Shown here piece by piece: positions 33,510 through 44,634 of a DNA stretch of 64,000 nt (position 1 is the stretch's first letter; each line of letters begins with the position of its first letter). The translations under genes and the position numbers were made by a program. Location: positions 826,001 to 890,000 of the forward strand of contig JAJOZX010001072.1 of NCBI GenBank assembly GCA_023014485.1, read 5' to 3'. The notes below the pieces were generated by a model, which saw only the letters and a program-made list of their open reading frames with translations, searched no databases and was not told the origin of the DNA. Origin of the DNA: Bathynomus jamesi. Taxonomy: Eukaryota > Arthropoda > Malacostraca > Isopoda > Cirolanidae.

Positions 33510-35749
33510 GGATTACAGCTTTTAGGATGAAATTGCATAACCTTAGTTTTTGTCACATTAAAAAGAATATCATGTTTCTGCGAATACACTTCGCAGACTT
33601 TTAGTAGCCGATCCAGACCTTTAACAGAGGGACTTATTAACACCATATCATCGGCATAAACTAAGTTATTTATCCTTGTGTTATCTATACAACATCCTAC
33701 TTTTGCCTCATTAAGTGAAGCAATTAATCCGTCAATATACACATTAAACAGCATAGGGGAGAGCAAGGAGCCTTGTCTCATCCGGCAAGAGCAGCCAAAA
33801 CACTCGAATAGTACATTGCCCCACCTAACAGTGAAAGATTGGTGGGAATACCAAAATATCAATAAATTTAATATGTACATGGGAACCTTCCTGTCTTCTA
33901 GTTTTGCAAATAAAATATTGTGGTTCACCCTATCATATGCCTTACTTATATCAAGGAAACAGCTATAAATGGTTGAATTACTGTCAATGAATTTAGATAT
34001 TGTTTCTTTAAGTACATAGATACACAGGTCAGTTGAGTGGGACCTTTTAAAGCCAAACTGATTAGATGTCCATTGGAAATCATTTAATCGGAGTAACAAG
34101 AGTTTTTCTAGTAGTTTCGAGAAGCAGGAAGCGACAGCAATAGGCCTGTAATTATTGCTGGACAGAATGTCTCCGTACTTATTTTTGACCAGGGGCAAGA
34201 TATATACCCTCATGAACTCTGCAGGGATATAGCTATGAACAAGCATGGCTGATAGGAGCAATGATATCTGCAGACATACTACGTCTTTTGCATATTTTAA
34301 GTGCTCATTCGATAAGTCATCTACCCCTGACGCAGAACCAGTCTTTAACTCTTTAATTAACCTCTTTACTTCAGAAAATGATATCAAAATATTTTCCCTT
34401 GTCCCTCCCACAATCGTTTCGCTGCAATCTATCTTAAGATTATCCCTACTCACACTATTAAGAATGTTAGAGTAGTGGTTTTTCCACAGCTTTGCAATTT
34501 CATCCTCCCCCGACACCCCATCGATTGTCGGAGGGAGAACATTTTTGACACCCGTTTGATTCTTAACAAATTTCCAAAATTTGTTATTATCGTTATTTAT
34601 GCGAGCTTCACAGGCTTTTGATGCTCGAATAGACTCTTCTTCCTGTTTACATCGCCTTATGGCCGCCTTATACCGACCCCGACTTCTACACATATTTATG
34701 TATACTAGTCCTAATCTGGGTCTACCATGAAAACACCACAAATCATAGGCGTCTTTCGATTCCCTCTTCAGGGGGGCAATAAAATCATTCCATCCAGGAA
34801 TAACCTTAGTATGATAGTTGTAAGATTTAATCAAGGGGCTTCCTGCTTCTCTTAACAGGGATATTATCTTACTATAATACCTATCTATGAGTTTACAGTG
34901 AGAATCATTTGAGCAAGGATTATTACAACCAAGGTGCAAAATTTCTAAATTATTAAAGAGGTGACATGTTCTGTCTTTGTATTCTATTCTCTGCTGCATA
35001 TTAACATTGGACCAATCGACGCGATTATTTTTACCTATTGAGTTCTTGTTAAGTCGTGTTGCGCATAAATTGGTAACGTTAATTAATATTTGTAATGGTC
35101 TATGATCAGAAAGAAGGAAATCATGCAAAATATGAACTCTAACAATTCGATCCTTTAGATTATTACTAGTGAGACAATGATCAATCCACCTGGTGGTACC
35201 ACTCATATCGCTAACGTATGTAAAATTACCACTGACTACCCCTAATACATCTACATCACTTATACTTAAATTGGCCGACTCGCACATGTTACCCAATTCT
35301 CCAAAGAATTCCGAGTTCACATGTGCGTTAAAGTCCCCCATTATTATACAGTGAGAATATTTGGGGTTATCTGATAATGACTTAATTTTGTACAGCAAAT
35401 CAATGTATTCATCTAGATTACTGCCGTTGTTGTATGGTAAATAGCAGTTTACAATTAATATGCAATCATTGTTCACTTGTAATTCAATGCCTAACAACCT
35501 TACGTTATCGCTTGTTAAAATTTTTATATGTTTTGACAAATTTTTCCTTAATAAGGAAGCAACACCACCAAAAGGCCTACCGTACATTAATTCATCTGAC
35601 AAGTCTACTGCTGATGACGCATGGTACATAAAGTCATCATGGATGGTAGAGAGGAATTTTAGCTCTTGCTTAGGTAGCCAGTGCTCCTGCAGGAGTATCA
35701 AATCTGCACTGTCGCAGATTTTATGAACATCTACAGTTGAATTCCTCAC
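33506..35749 (-). CDS. LINE-2 copy A, ORF2: APE endonuclease + reverse transcriptase (747 aa open)
   Basis: This is a long open frame of a second non-LTR retrotransposon family. Endonuclease motifs: LLQEHWLPK near residue 18, IMGDFNAHVN near 140 and LSDHRPLQ near 217. RT motifs: NNYRPIAVASCFSKLLEKLL, FLDISKAYDRVNHN, MRQGSLLSPMLFNVYID and catalytic LVYADDMVLIS near residue 700. The frame ends early because of a small deletion; copy B shows that the protein should continue. The frame starts near RNSTVDVHKICD, while copy B shows an upstream ATG (MADNLLKIVSYNVRSV). The clade is not assigned by eye. The copy is recent enough to keep 747 codons open. Confidence 0.9.
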   Translation of the reverse strand: MRNSTVDVHKICDSADLILLQEHWLPKQELKFLSTIHDDFMYHASSAVDLSDELMYGRPFGGVASLLRKNLSKHIKILTSDNVRLLGIELQVNNDCILIVNCYLPYNNGSNLDEYIDLLYKIKSLSDNPKYSHCIIMGDFNAHVNSEFFGELGNMCESANLSISDVDVLGVVSGNFTYVSDMSGTTRWIDHCLTSNNLKDRIVRVHILHDFLLSDHRPLQILINVTNLCATRLNKNSIGKNNRVDWSNVNMQQRIEYKDRTCHLFNNLEILHLGCNNPCSNDSHCKLIDRYYSKIISLLREAGSPLIKSYNYHTKVIPGWNDFIAPLKRESKDAYDLWCFHGRPRLGLVYINMCRSRGRYKAAIRRCKQEEESIRASKACEARINNDNNKFWKFVKNQTGVKNVLPPTIDGVSGEDEIAKLWKNHYSNILNSVSRDNLKIDCSETIVGGTRENILISFSEVKRLIKELKTGSASGVDDLSNEHLKYAKDVVCLQISLLLSAMLVHSYIPAEFMRVYILPLVKNKYGDILSSNNYRPIAVASCFSKLLEKLLLLRLNDFQWTSNQFGFKRSHSTDLCIYVLKETISKFIDSNSTIYSCFLDISKAYDRVNHNILFAKLEDRKVPMYILNLLIFWYSHQSFTVRWGNVLFECFGCSCRMRQGSLLSPMLFNVYIDGLIASLNEAKVGCCIDNTRINNLVYADDMVLISPSVKGLDRLLKVCEVYSQKHDILFNVTKTKVMQFHPKSCNP

Positions 35750-35782
35750 TGACCTTACATTATATAGACTATTTTCAACAAG

Positions 35783-35872
35783 TTATCCGCCATGACTGAT
35801 AGAAAATTTATTATTAGTAAGATTATTATTATTATACACAGTACAACTTTCAGGCATTACCGTTAGGGCGCC

Positions 35873-35909
<37 letters not shown>

Positions 35910-37258
35910 TTGCCTGTTATCAAATCTCCTGGAAAAGTGAATAAACTCCTTAACAATAATACCGTCGGCCATTGACTCATATTATACGGGTTGAAATGCG
36001 CATTTACACCTTTAATTATTACTTTAAAAGAGTTATAATACGGAGATTTCGTGTTTAGTTTATTAACTATCACTATACTGTGTTCACCAATGATTTCTTC
36101 TATCATGTGTCGAATATCGCTTGCCTCGTTCGAGAGCTGAATTCGCGACACAAATAGGGTGAGATTCTCCATCGGTGGCCTCGCCGCGGAGACCGGTTGA
36201 GGAGACCTTTGGGACTGGCGCCTATTAACAGTTACCCCCCGTCCTGCTCCCTCGATCTCCCTGAGGCAGGGTTCGCCTGCCTGGGGGATGGGTGGCACAA
36301 CCTTTGGGGGATAGGAGGCCCCTCCCTTACTCTGTGGCTTGGTGAGGGTCTGTTAGCGGTGTTTATACCCTGACGGCCGCGCGTGCCTCTCCTTCTTCGG
36401 TGGGAGGGGGGGAACTGCGTACCGAGCGAGGCGTAATCGAACACCTCTCCTCTGCAGTGGGAGGCAGGGAAGAGGGCAATGATGCCTCGACTCTCGGCAT
36501 TGGACCGTCCCTGTTCCTCATTGTGAGATCGGGAGCAGGAGTCCTTTCCTGAACGGGAGGGGGTTGACCGCTACCCCTGCATGCTGCGTTTCCACCCCAT
36601 CTTCAGGGGGGGAGTTGGAGGCGGGGATTTCGTTTCCCTCGCTGCCCGACGCGCTTCTTGGAGATCTGGCTTGCTGAACTACTTCCGAGTAACTAGGCTT
36701 TGGGAGGAGCGTCTCTTTCAACGCATCTAACTCTGACCGGAACTGTTCTATCGAAATCGCGTTTTTCTGATTTGACACCACGTGTTGGTGTTTCAGTTCA
36801 ACTATCGACTTTTGTACCTCATTATACTGTTTGAGGAGCACCGAGACGTTTACGTCACCCATAGAGATTACCGGTATTCTATGGAAGTTAGTAACGTAAA
36901 AGGTAATATTATTCTCATTATCCCGGAGGGTCGACACTTTATTTATAATGTCTTTCAGGGTATTCTCGTTTTTAGAATTACCTCTACGAGTTGGGAGGGA
37001 AGCACCGAACAGGGTGTTTAATTGTACCCTCGCATGTTCTATTTCTTCTGAATCATAAAAATCATGACAGACAGATACAAGAAGGTCTGACTAATATGAT
37101 CTACTTTGTCGAATATGAAACATAACAGAGGATTTTCTACAAGATTTACAGCAGACGACCCCATTGTATCTGTAACGGCTTGCGGGGGAGCGTAGCTGGT
37201 GGGGGTGGTTGGGGTGGCGATGGGGGGGAACGCCGAAAGGGGTCCCACTTTTTCGTCC
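35783..37258 (-). pseudogene. LINE-2 copy A, ORF1 (coiled coil + RRM-like C-terminal domain), broken
   Basis: ORF1 proteins of LINEs bind the element RNA. Here an N-terminal, probably coiled-coil stretch is readable at 37050-36518 (ISMGDVNVSVLLKQYNEVQK and onward). A Pro/Ser/Arg-rich middle with frameshifts follows (36500-36230), then a C-terminal domain at 36180-35930 (LFVSRIQLSNEASDIRHMIE, SPYYNSFKVIIKGVNAHFNP, SQWP) like that of many arthropod LINE ORF1 proteins. An (ATT)n tract at about 35876-35910 lies between ORF1 and ORF2 and is also present in copy B. Confidence 0.75.
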
Positions 37259-37856
37259 CTTTAAATCATGCTCTGGATACCAACGGTTCGATGTTCAGGC
37301 ATCTTTTCACATTAATTATGCAACTGTTTCTATGACATAAAAAGTATACACGCGGAGTCACTGTACGATTATACCGTAATGAAACATACATTTTCCGCGA
37401 TCACCGTCAAAACTTTTACTATTAAACGGAAAATTCGCAGTGTATATGATGGGGGTAGGGCGGGAGAGGGGAACGAGATGGGGATGCTAAAAGGAGTGCC
37501 CACTCCTTGTCCCTTTAAAACATGTAAGCGTGTAAGTTTGTAAATATATCTAAAGTAATAAAACCTATTTATTTGCTTGGTCTTTCGTTTAAGATTTCAG
37601 AGCCTTTCCCTGGCCTTTTGAAAATATTTTGAACCGTTTATGTAGTTAAAATTCACTCGTTCATTCGTTCGTATGCCCGCTATTTCAAGGTCACTGTTTA
37701 CCTCCCTCCTCATAGGTCCAAGAAGGTAGTGTCGGATGTCGTTAGAAAATTTTGAGGATATATTATATGTATTATTATTAATTAAGTATTGTGGACCATC
37801 TAATAAGATTGTAACTGGGTAATCTTGGCACATTTACAAATTTTATTGTATAGGTA
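37259..37856. other. no clear gene
   Basis: Two G-rich blocks with similar wording (near 37205-37260 and 37450-37515, each ending 'tgtccctttaaa'-like) suggest a direct repeat. A 78-codon frame on the minus strand (37833-37597) is non-repetitive but unrecognised and is not called. Confidence 0.4.
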
Positions 37857-37941
37857 ACAGAAAAATATGAATTATGGTTTGTAGAAATAGAAAAAATATG
37901 AATTTCTCCTATGATGCCGGACTTATGGGACACCCTGTACA
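37857..37941. mobile_element. isolated mariner terminal end
   Basis: The stretch ends 'gatgccggacttatgggaca' plus CCCTGTA, which matches the right terminal repeat of the DD41D mariner at 39526-39555. No matching left end lies next to it, so it is a solo end or deletion remnant. Confidence 0.6.
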
Positions 37942-38233
37942 CTACATTATTGTATTATCGGAACATTATTGCAGGCTATTGCAGCATCTTTTTTAAGTTT
38001 AGCTTGTCATTCAGTTTCTGCATAATTTGGTTTATTCTTGTCAGTCATCAGAGTCAGCGCGTGTGATTTCTGTGCTGCGGGTGTTTCAGAATCAAATTTG
38101 GGCATTACACCAAGAAAAAGAAGTAAAATAAACACCTTGCATGAACATACATCACTCACACAGAGAAATTGCCGATTCAATCAAAGTTAGTGTGGGAGCG
38201 GTCAATAAAATAAGTAGAAACAAACCACGGGCT

Positions 38234-38237
<4 letters not shown>

Positions 38238-38297
<60 letters not shown>

Positions 38298-38346
38298 TTT
38301 TATATATATATATATATGATATATAATATGTATATTTTTATATATA
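38238..38346. repeat. long (AT)n microsatellite
   Basis: AT run of about 80 bp followed by interrupted TA sequence; the DD41D mariner is inserted at its right edge. Confidence 0.95.
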
Positions 38347-39555
38347 CAGGGTGTCCCATAAGTCTGGCATCATAGGAAAAATAATAAAAAAAGGCAAAAC
38401 AAACGCTTTTATTTACAGAACCTGCTCAATATGTCCACCATTGTTTTTAATACACAAATTCACACGTGATACCCAGTCAGCAAGCACACGGTGAATGATG
38501 TCAGGAGTAATGGTGTTATATGCTCCAATAATGCGCTGCCGCAAATGTTCAACACTCCTAATTTTCTCTGCGTATACCAGCGCTTTCAAGTGGCCCCAGA
38601 GATAAAAATCTAGTGGCGTGAGATCCGGGCTTCTAGCTGGCCATTCCACAGGCCCTCGTCGTCCTATCCAATGACCAGGGAATTGTTGGTACAGGTATTC
38701 CCTTACTTGGGTGCTATAATGTGCAGGAGCGCCGTCTTGCTGGAACCATGTTGGGAAATTTCCTTCTTCGTTCAAGACACTGGGAAATGCTTCTTCCTTG
38801 AGCATACGTAGGTAAGTGCCTCCAGTGACATGTTCATCGAAAAAGAGGGAGCCTATGATGCGATCCTTCCAAATGCCACACCATACCATCACCCGAGATG
38901 CACCTTGTTTCTTTGAAGAGGTATACCAGTAAGGGTTGTTTTGAGACCAGTATCGGGTGTTCTGTCGATTTACCTCACCATTTCCATAAAAAACAGCCTC
39001 GTCACTGAACAGAATGGTGGACGGGAAATTGGCATCCCGAGCATATTGTTCCGTAGCCCATTCACAAAATTCCATCCGCCGGTCGGGATCATCTTCGCTT
39101 AATTTCTGTCGGATCTGAAGTTTATGTGGATGCCATTTGTGAGCCTGAAGAATGCGATGGATGCTACTTTTCGACACTCCTGTCTCGGCGGACAATCGCC
39201 GAAGAGACTTATTGGGACTTCTGTTAAAATGAGGCAGGATAGCAGTCCTGTATCATCGTCAGTGGACCTCCTTGAAGGTCCACTGCGTGGTTTATCTTCT
39301 ATGGATCCTGTTTCCTTAAACGTTGCAACAAGTCTGCTAACACAACTCTGTGTTATTGGCTCGCGGTCTGGATGCAGTCTGTTAAATTCAGCAGCGGCCT
39401 CTCTTTGACTCCGATTTCCTATGAGTAAATTATCTGGATTCGTTCTTCCTTGCTCACATACATTATGGCCTGTAGAAAGAGAAAAATATGAATTATGGTT
39501 TTAAAAATAGAAAAATATGAGTTTCTCCTATGATGCCGGACTTATGGGACACCCT
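38347..39555 (-). mobile_element. DD41D mariner-like transposon, nearly complete
   Basis: Terminal repeats are CAGGGTGTCCCATAAGTCTG on the left and its near-complement at 39526-39555, with TA on the left side. About 1.2 kb long, with one transposase gene on the minus strand. The element lies between two AT-type microsatellites. Confidence 0.9.
38413..39470 (-). pseudogene. DD41D mariner-type transposase, one frameshift
   Basis: The DNA-binding N-terminus lies in 39430-39210 in one frame (GNRSQREAAAEFNRLHPDRE, then RSGPSRRSTDDD, like the DUF4817-type HTH of arthropod mariner relatives). After a frameshift near 39200-39215 the frame 39195-38413 (260 aa) is intact. It shows SIHRILQAHKW, then catalytic ILFSDEAVFYG, WFQQDGAPAHYS and SPDLTPLDFYLWG. 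Exactly 41 residues separate the second and third Asp, the spacing reported for the Visitor-type group of the Tc1/mariner superfamily. The C-terminal NNGGHIEQVL is the usual end. Only one indel prevents a full-length protein. Confidence 0.92.
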
Positions 39556-39556
39556 A

Positions 39557-39569
<13 letters not shown>

Positions 39570-39603
<34 letters not shown>

Positions 39604-39606
39604 GTG

Positions 39607-39639
<33 letters not shown>

Positions 39640-39640
39640 C
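39570..39640. repeat. GT/TA compound microsatellite
   Basis: TGTG followed by TA runs with a short interruption (acacacatgtgt). Confidence 0.9.
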
Positions 39641-39729
39641 TGTATAAATCAATGCCTAAGACACTTGCCGTTACAACTTAAGTTGAAGTAAGATGAAAAG
39701 TTTAGCATTTTTTCACAAGGAATATCATT

Positions 39730-40545
39730 CCGACCATACGCCCATTTCAGGGTATGTGCAGCTCGCAGCAGCATTGCTAAGCAGACAGGGGGTCAGTGTA
39801 TCGACGAGGCTTCCGTTTGTATTTCATCACCGCTGAAAGGTAAAATGCTTCGTGTTATCCCAATGCGGGGCTAGGTTTAAGAATAATGGCCAGTTCATAA
39901 TTTACTGCAGTCGGAAAGGCCATGCTTAGCCCTAGTGGACGTCGAACTTCAATGTTTTGAGCGAATCCCATGAAATCTCTACGTTGTGCTTCTGCTGAAC
40001 TGGAGATTTCGAGATCAACTATCCATAATGTTCTGCAACGTAAGTTTCATCTGTACCTTCACAGAATTACCTTAGTTCAAACACGTTTGGAGGACGATTA
40101 TGGTAGACGCATTGACATATATTCTGAACTGGTGGATTTGAATAAAATTGGATCCAACATTTCAAGGTCGATTGTTTCTCGGACGAAATTATTTTCTACG
40201 TCAGCGGCAAAGTTAACAAAAACAACTGCCAGATTTGAAGACCAGATAATCTCCAGGAATTGAAAGGACACGAGCAAGACTATCCTGAGGTTAATGTCTG
40301 TTGTGCTCTTATACACTGTAAAATGTCTCAGCAAATTTCCATCGAAATTATCAGCTCATTTGTTTTTTGTCACAAGGAATCTTCGTGTCATCTGCTGTGC
40401 CTTTTTGTTGGGAGTTCCCAGCAAGTCACAGCGTACTTTTGTTGAAACATCTCTCAATTATATCCTGAGATCAGTTGTTTATATCCCGCATTTGATCCAA
40501 AAATCGAGCATTATTAATCATTGTTTTAATAAAATTTTCTAATTT
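39730..40545 (+). pseudogene. old mariner-type transposase relic
   Basis: Fragments on the plus strand resemble the same transposase group but are strongly decayed. SLRCASAELEISRSTIHNVL (39975-40035) matches the HTH region, LEDDYGRRIDIYSEL the linker, and GHEQDYPEVNVCCALI (40263-40315) the region before the catalytic core. The DGAPAH and SPDL motifs are not readable. Frames change at least twice. This copy is older than those at 32389 and 38347. Confidence 0.65.
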
Positions 40546-41561
40546 TGTTTGTTGTAACCGTTGAAGAAATCGTTTCAATTTGAAAAAAAATTGGTCTAGA
40601 AAAACCTCAGAAAAAATTTTGTCTCGCATTCTGTGGGACAAAATCTGGCAACCCTAATCCCCACTCCATTTTTGAGTACCTTAACCCTTTCAGTACCAGT
40701 GACACCCTAATGTCCCACCGGAAATAATAATATATATCGTACTAAAATGCAGCTTTTCTGCAGATGCTTCTAAAGGGTGGCCACACAGTCCTTTTGCATG
40801 AAAAACAAAGGCAACATACAGATATGCTGTAATTTCACTGCAAAGTGACTTTGTGGCCATTCTGTACATGTTTATACACGTATAGGTTTAGTTTATTTGT
40901 CTGAAAATGAACCCAAAATGTATGAAATGTAAGCGAGTAGTTACTAAAATATTTGGTTTTGAATTACAACAAATCTTGTACTTTTAGATTTAACCATAAT
41001 TTCATAGCTATGGTAAATTATACCAAGGGTATTTTACCCAGGTTATGAAATAAAGGTTAAAGAAAAAATATTCGTGAACGTAAAGGTTAAGAAGAGTATT
41101 TCAACTTATGTAGTTTAATCAATAAATATGTGAGCCTTGTATCAAAGTTTCACCTATTAAAAAGGAAAAATAAATTAGTTAGAGTGCTTTTTATTTTAAT
41201 TTATTTAATTTACGAAATCGTTGTCGCTTTATGAATCGACCAAACACCGGTTCCATGCCCTCGTGTCTTCGGTTGACCTGCAAAAGGAATTTGTAGAAGG
41301 GGTAAACAAAAATTGGTACTTTTCCGTTATACCCCCACAATTTCTTCTTTCCCGGTTAGGTCAACTGTACGCCCTTGACATTTGGTTAGGTTAAGTTAAA
41401 AGTAACGAAAATATCATGACTAAACCTAACCAATCGTCAAGGGCATACAGATGACCTAACCGGGCATTCAAATTTTATCCTATGTAAATAATGGTTCTCT
41501 ATTTATTATATGTTTGCAATAAATAATAAATTTGTTGTTATTGTTTTCTTATCTTATTCGG

Positions 41562-41702
41562 GAAGCAATATGTTAAAGTGATCCCTCCTGGGAAGCAATA
41601 TGTTAAAGTGATATACACTGGGAAGCAATATGTCAAAGTGATATACACTGGGAAGCAATATGTTAAAGAGAGGTTCCTGGGAAGCAATGTTAAAGTGATC
41701 CG
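41562..41702. repeat. 30-bp tandem repeat (about 5 units)
   Basis: Units read about 'gggaagcaatatgttaaagt' plus a variable 10-base end. The fifth unit has a small deletion. Confidence 0.9.
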
Positions 41703-41769
41703 AATATTTTAACGAAATACTAACGAATAAATGCAAAAAACTTCACTTTTTTCTACGTGAAGGTCAAAA

Positions 41770-41930
41770 TATGAAAATAAAAACCCACTCTAATAGACAG
41801 AGTTTATTTCCACAACAGTTTCGACGCCCACTGGCATCCTCCTCGGGTGGATACAGAGGAGGATGCCAGTGGGCGTCGAAACTGTTGTGGAAATAAACTC
41901 TGTCTATTAGAGTGGGTTTTTATTTTCATA
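41770..41930. repeat. perfect inverted repeat: 74-bp arms, 13-bp loop
   Basis: Bases 41770-41843 and 41857-41930 are exact reverse complements; the loop is CGGGTGGATACAG. Transcribed, this would be a long perfect hairpin. The arm contains GGATGCCAGTGGGCGTCGAA, reminiscent of sequence near Penelope-like element ends. No open frame is present. Confidence 0.95.
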
Positions 41931-42307
41931 CTAACGAATATTTTAACGAAAATATGACGACTTAACCTAACCAATTGTCAAGGGTGTACAATTGACCTGA
42001 GTGTAGGACAAAAGCCCCCTAGGAAAAATAATAAGAATATTTTTAATCATTATTTTTATTATTTATTATTTACAGTTTATGTTTATAGTTTATGTATTTT
42101 GGCTCTTGTCATTTTCGTTTAAACTAACGAAAATATCACAACTTAACCTAACCAATCATCAAGGACGTACAGTTGACCTAACCGGGCATTCAGTTGACCT
42201 AACCGGGCATTCAGTTGACCTAACAGGTTAATATTGGTTATTTCACCTAAATATCTTCTGAGCTTTTCAGAGTAGATGTGACACCGGACTTTCCCTACCC
42301 AGCAATT

Positions 42308-42362
42308 TGTCCTAGGGGGCTTTTGTTCTAGGGGGCTTTTGTTCTAGGGGGCTTTTGTCCGG
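42308..42362. repeat. 18-bp-class tandem repeat 'ctagggggcttttgt'
   Basis: Three near-identical units lie in a row; a related unit occurs inverted near 42008 ('caaaagccccctagga'). Confidence 0.85.
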
Positions 42363-43316
42363 ACCCGAGTTGACCTACCCGGGAAAGAAGAAATTGCGGG
42401 GGTATAACGGAAAAGTACCCAAAAATTACCTTAAATTTTATTTATGAAAAATATAAGGGTTAATTATTAAAGAATCATATATAACATATAGGATGTTATT
42501 ACGAAGCTTACCTTCACTGATTAGAAATTGAATGTTCGTAGTTCTCTCCATTTCAATATAGACGTATATAGTTCTTTTCGACACGAGATGTTTGGCATAA
42601 TTAAACTTGCAGGTTACAAAGACATTGATATTTCGGCAAACCGAAACCACTTTTATTAATATCCTTGAGGAACTTATAAAAAAAGGAAAAGTTATTATAA
42701 AATATCAGTAGGCTTATCACACCCTTAAACATAGACTATTTCGTTTAATTCAAGCGCATAGGTAGGGTGACCAGATTTTTGCGATCCCAATGCGGGACGG
42801 ATCCATTGGTACACTAATATACTCGTATGATATCTCGATAACACTCCACAGGTCAACCAATACCTTTTTAAAGCAGTTTGCAGCACTCTATAGGCATTTT
42901 ACTTTATCTTTCAAAGATATATAACGGACAAATAATTGTACTACCAAAAAGTAATTTTATATAGTTTACTTACCTAATTTATTGAAAAACATTTTATTTA
43001 ATTGTACTTGGCACTGGAATGTATTTTCTTAAGGAAAGGTATTTCTTTGTTCAGATATTCACAAAATTCAAGGCAACTCATCTCGTAATTACATATCGTT
43101 AATAACGCTGCTTTTAGAGTATTTATATTTAACCGACTTTTTTCTTCTGTCTAAAAGTTATTCATTATGGAAAATACCCTCTCTGTTGGAGCATTTGATC
43201 CAGGTAAACTCAAACAGAATTCTATTACCTTGGAAATGTTTTCAAAGGGAATTTTGACTCTTGAAATGTGTAAATATTTCTACCCACCTACTGTCAACTT
43301 CCAGTTCCATGTCATT

Positions 43317-43925
43317 CTAGTCTTTAATTCTTTCTGATGTTACAAAATTTTTCACACAAGTTACTTCATCAAATAGTTCACTGTCATTTAAAGGGAAATC
43401 GGACTTCCTTTCAAGAAAGAATTCGATGCTTTCTTTAACTTCACTCCAGGAGATTAAGCTGCGAAGAAGAATCCAATTAAAAATTTTTACTTCTTCAAAA
43501 TGCCACTCATTCAAATATTCTACACACATAGCATAGAATGAAGAAGCTGTATTTTTGAAACTTTCTATATCCTTTCCTTGTCTCTCTAAATCCTTTAACA
43601 TTTTATCCACAGTTAAGGGTAAAAATGACTCCTGTTTTCTTTCAGTTAATTTTAGCTTTAAGTCCTTAAGAATACAGGCTATTTCTGGCAAGGAAGCTTT
43701 TTGAGATTCAACTTTTAAGATGCAATCATGGAATAATGAACTCTGATTGTGTACAAAATACAGAAATGCCTCAGCATAAGGGTTCTCAAAAAACTGGACT
43801 GAAAATACACTTTCAAAGGTTTGAATAGCCGAAGAACCCTTTCGATGGCTGGCCTCAAAGCCAGCCACCTGGTTTTACTGTATCCTAATATATTTTGAAA
43901 CTCCACGCCAACAAAATCACATCGA
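43317..43925 (-). pseudogene. hAT transposase, C-terminal part
   Basis: The protein resumes at CDFVGVEFQNILGYSKTRWL (43925-43860), the conserved region after the catalytic core of hAT/ZMYM-type transposases. A frameshift then leads into 43868-43317 (183 aa; ends VKNFVTSERIKD). The usual C-terminal dimerisation block is weak or absent here. The N-terminal half lies at 50115-51045, on the other side of the nested LINE. Confidence 0.8.
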
Positions 43926-43940
43926 GGCATCGAGGCATTA

Positions 43941-44512
43941 TTGCCCTCTCCCCTGCCTCCCACTGCAGAGGAGAGGTGTTCGATTACGCCTCGCTCGGTA
44001 CGCAGTTCTCCCCCCTCCCACCGAAGAAGGAGAGGCACGCGCGGCCGTCAGGGTATAAACACCGATAACAGACCCTCACCAAGCCACAGAGTAAGGGAGG
44101 GGCCTCCTATCCCCCAAAGGTTGTGCCACCCATCCCCCAGGCAGGCGAACCCTGCCGCAGGGAGATCGAGGGAGCAGGACGGGTGGATAACTGTTAATAG
44201 GCGCCAGTCCCAAAGGTCTCCTCAACCGGTCTCCGCGGCGAGGCTACCGATGGAGAATCTCACCCTATTTGTGTCGCGAATTCAGCTCTCGAACGAGGCA
44301 AGCGATATTCGACACATGATAGAAGAAATCATTGGTGAACACAGTATAGTGATAGTTAATAAACTAACACGAAATCTCCATATTATAACTCTTTTAAAGT
44401 AATAATTAAAGGTGTAAATGTGCATTTCAACCCGTATAATATGAGTCAATGGCCCGACGGTATTATTGTTAAGGAGTTTATTCACTTTTCCAGGTGATTT
44501 GATAACAGGCAA

Positions 44513-44545
<33 letters not shown>

Positions 44546-44630
44546 TATAATAATAGGCGCCCTAACGGTAATGCCTGAAAGTTGTACTGTGTATAATAAT
44601 AATAATCTTACTAATAATAAATTTTCTATC
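43941..44630 (+). pseudogene. LINE-2 copy B, ORF1 C-terminal part
   Basis: The Pro/Arg-rich middle (43985-44230) and the C-terminal RRM-like domain (ENLTLFVSRIQLSNEASDIR near 44250, then VIIKGVNAHFNPYNMSQWP near 44398-44455) are readable, with a frameshift near 44365. The coiled-coil N-terminus seen in copy A is missing because of 5' truncation. Confidence 0.75.
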
Positions 44631-44634
44631 AGTC

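Larger units (their letters stand above)
40560..42762. other. gene-free stretch with foldback modules and short tandem repeats
   Basis: Apart from the repeats listed separately, this holds several copies of the foldback core with its 'cttaacctaaccaatcgtca' phrase (41424-41455, 41960-41990, 42140-42170) together with 'gacctaaccgggcattc' units (42175-42215). A piggyBac-like terminus (TTAACCCTTTCAGTACC at about 40680) has no partner. No open frame longer than about 80 codons looks real. Confidence 0.6.

Noticed and set aside
33678..35726. Plus-strand frames antisense to the LINE ORF2 (and the minus-strand ones at 44703-46184)
   Set aside because: Same shadow frames occur opposite both LINE copies; the sense frame carries all RT and endonuclease motifs.
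40680..40720. piggyBac end (TTAACCCTTTCAG)
   Set aside because: No matching second end or transposase nearby; too short to call.
41780..41925. Hammerhead ribozyme in the perfect hairpin
   Set aside because: GTCGAAAC and a possible stem II are present, but the core reads CCGAGGA or CAGAGGA instead of CTGANGA on either strand.
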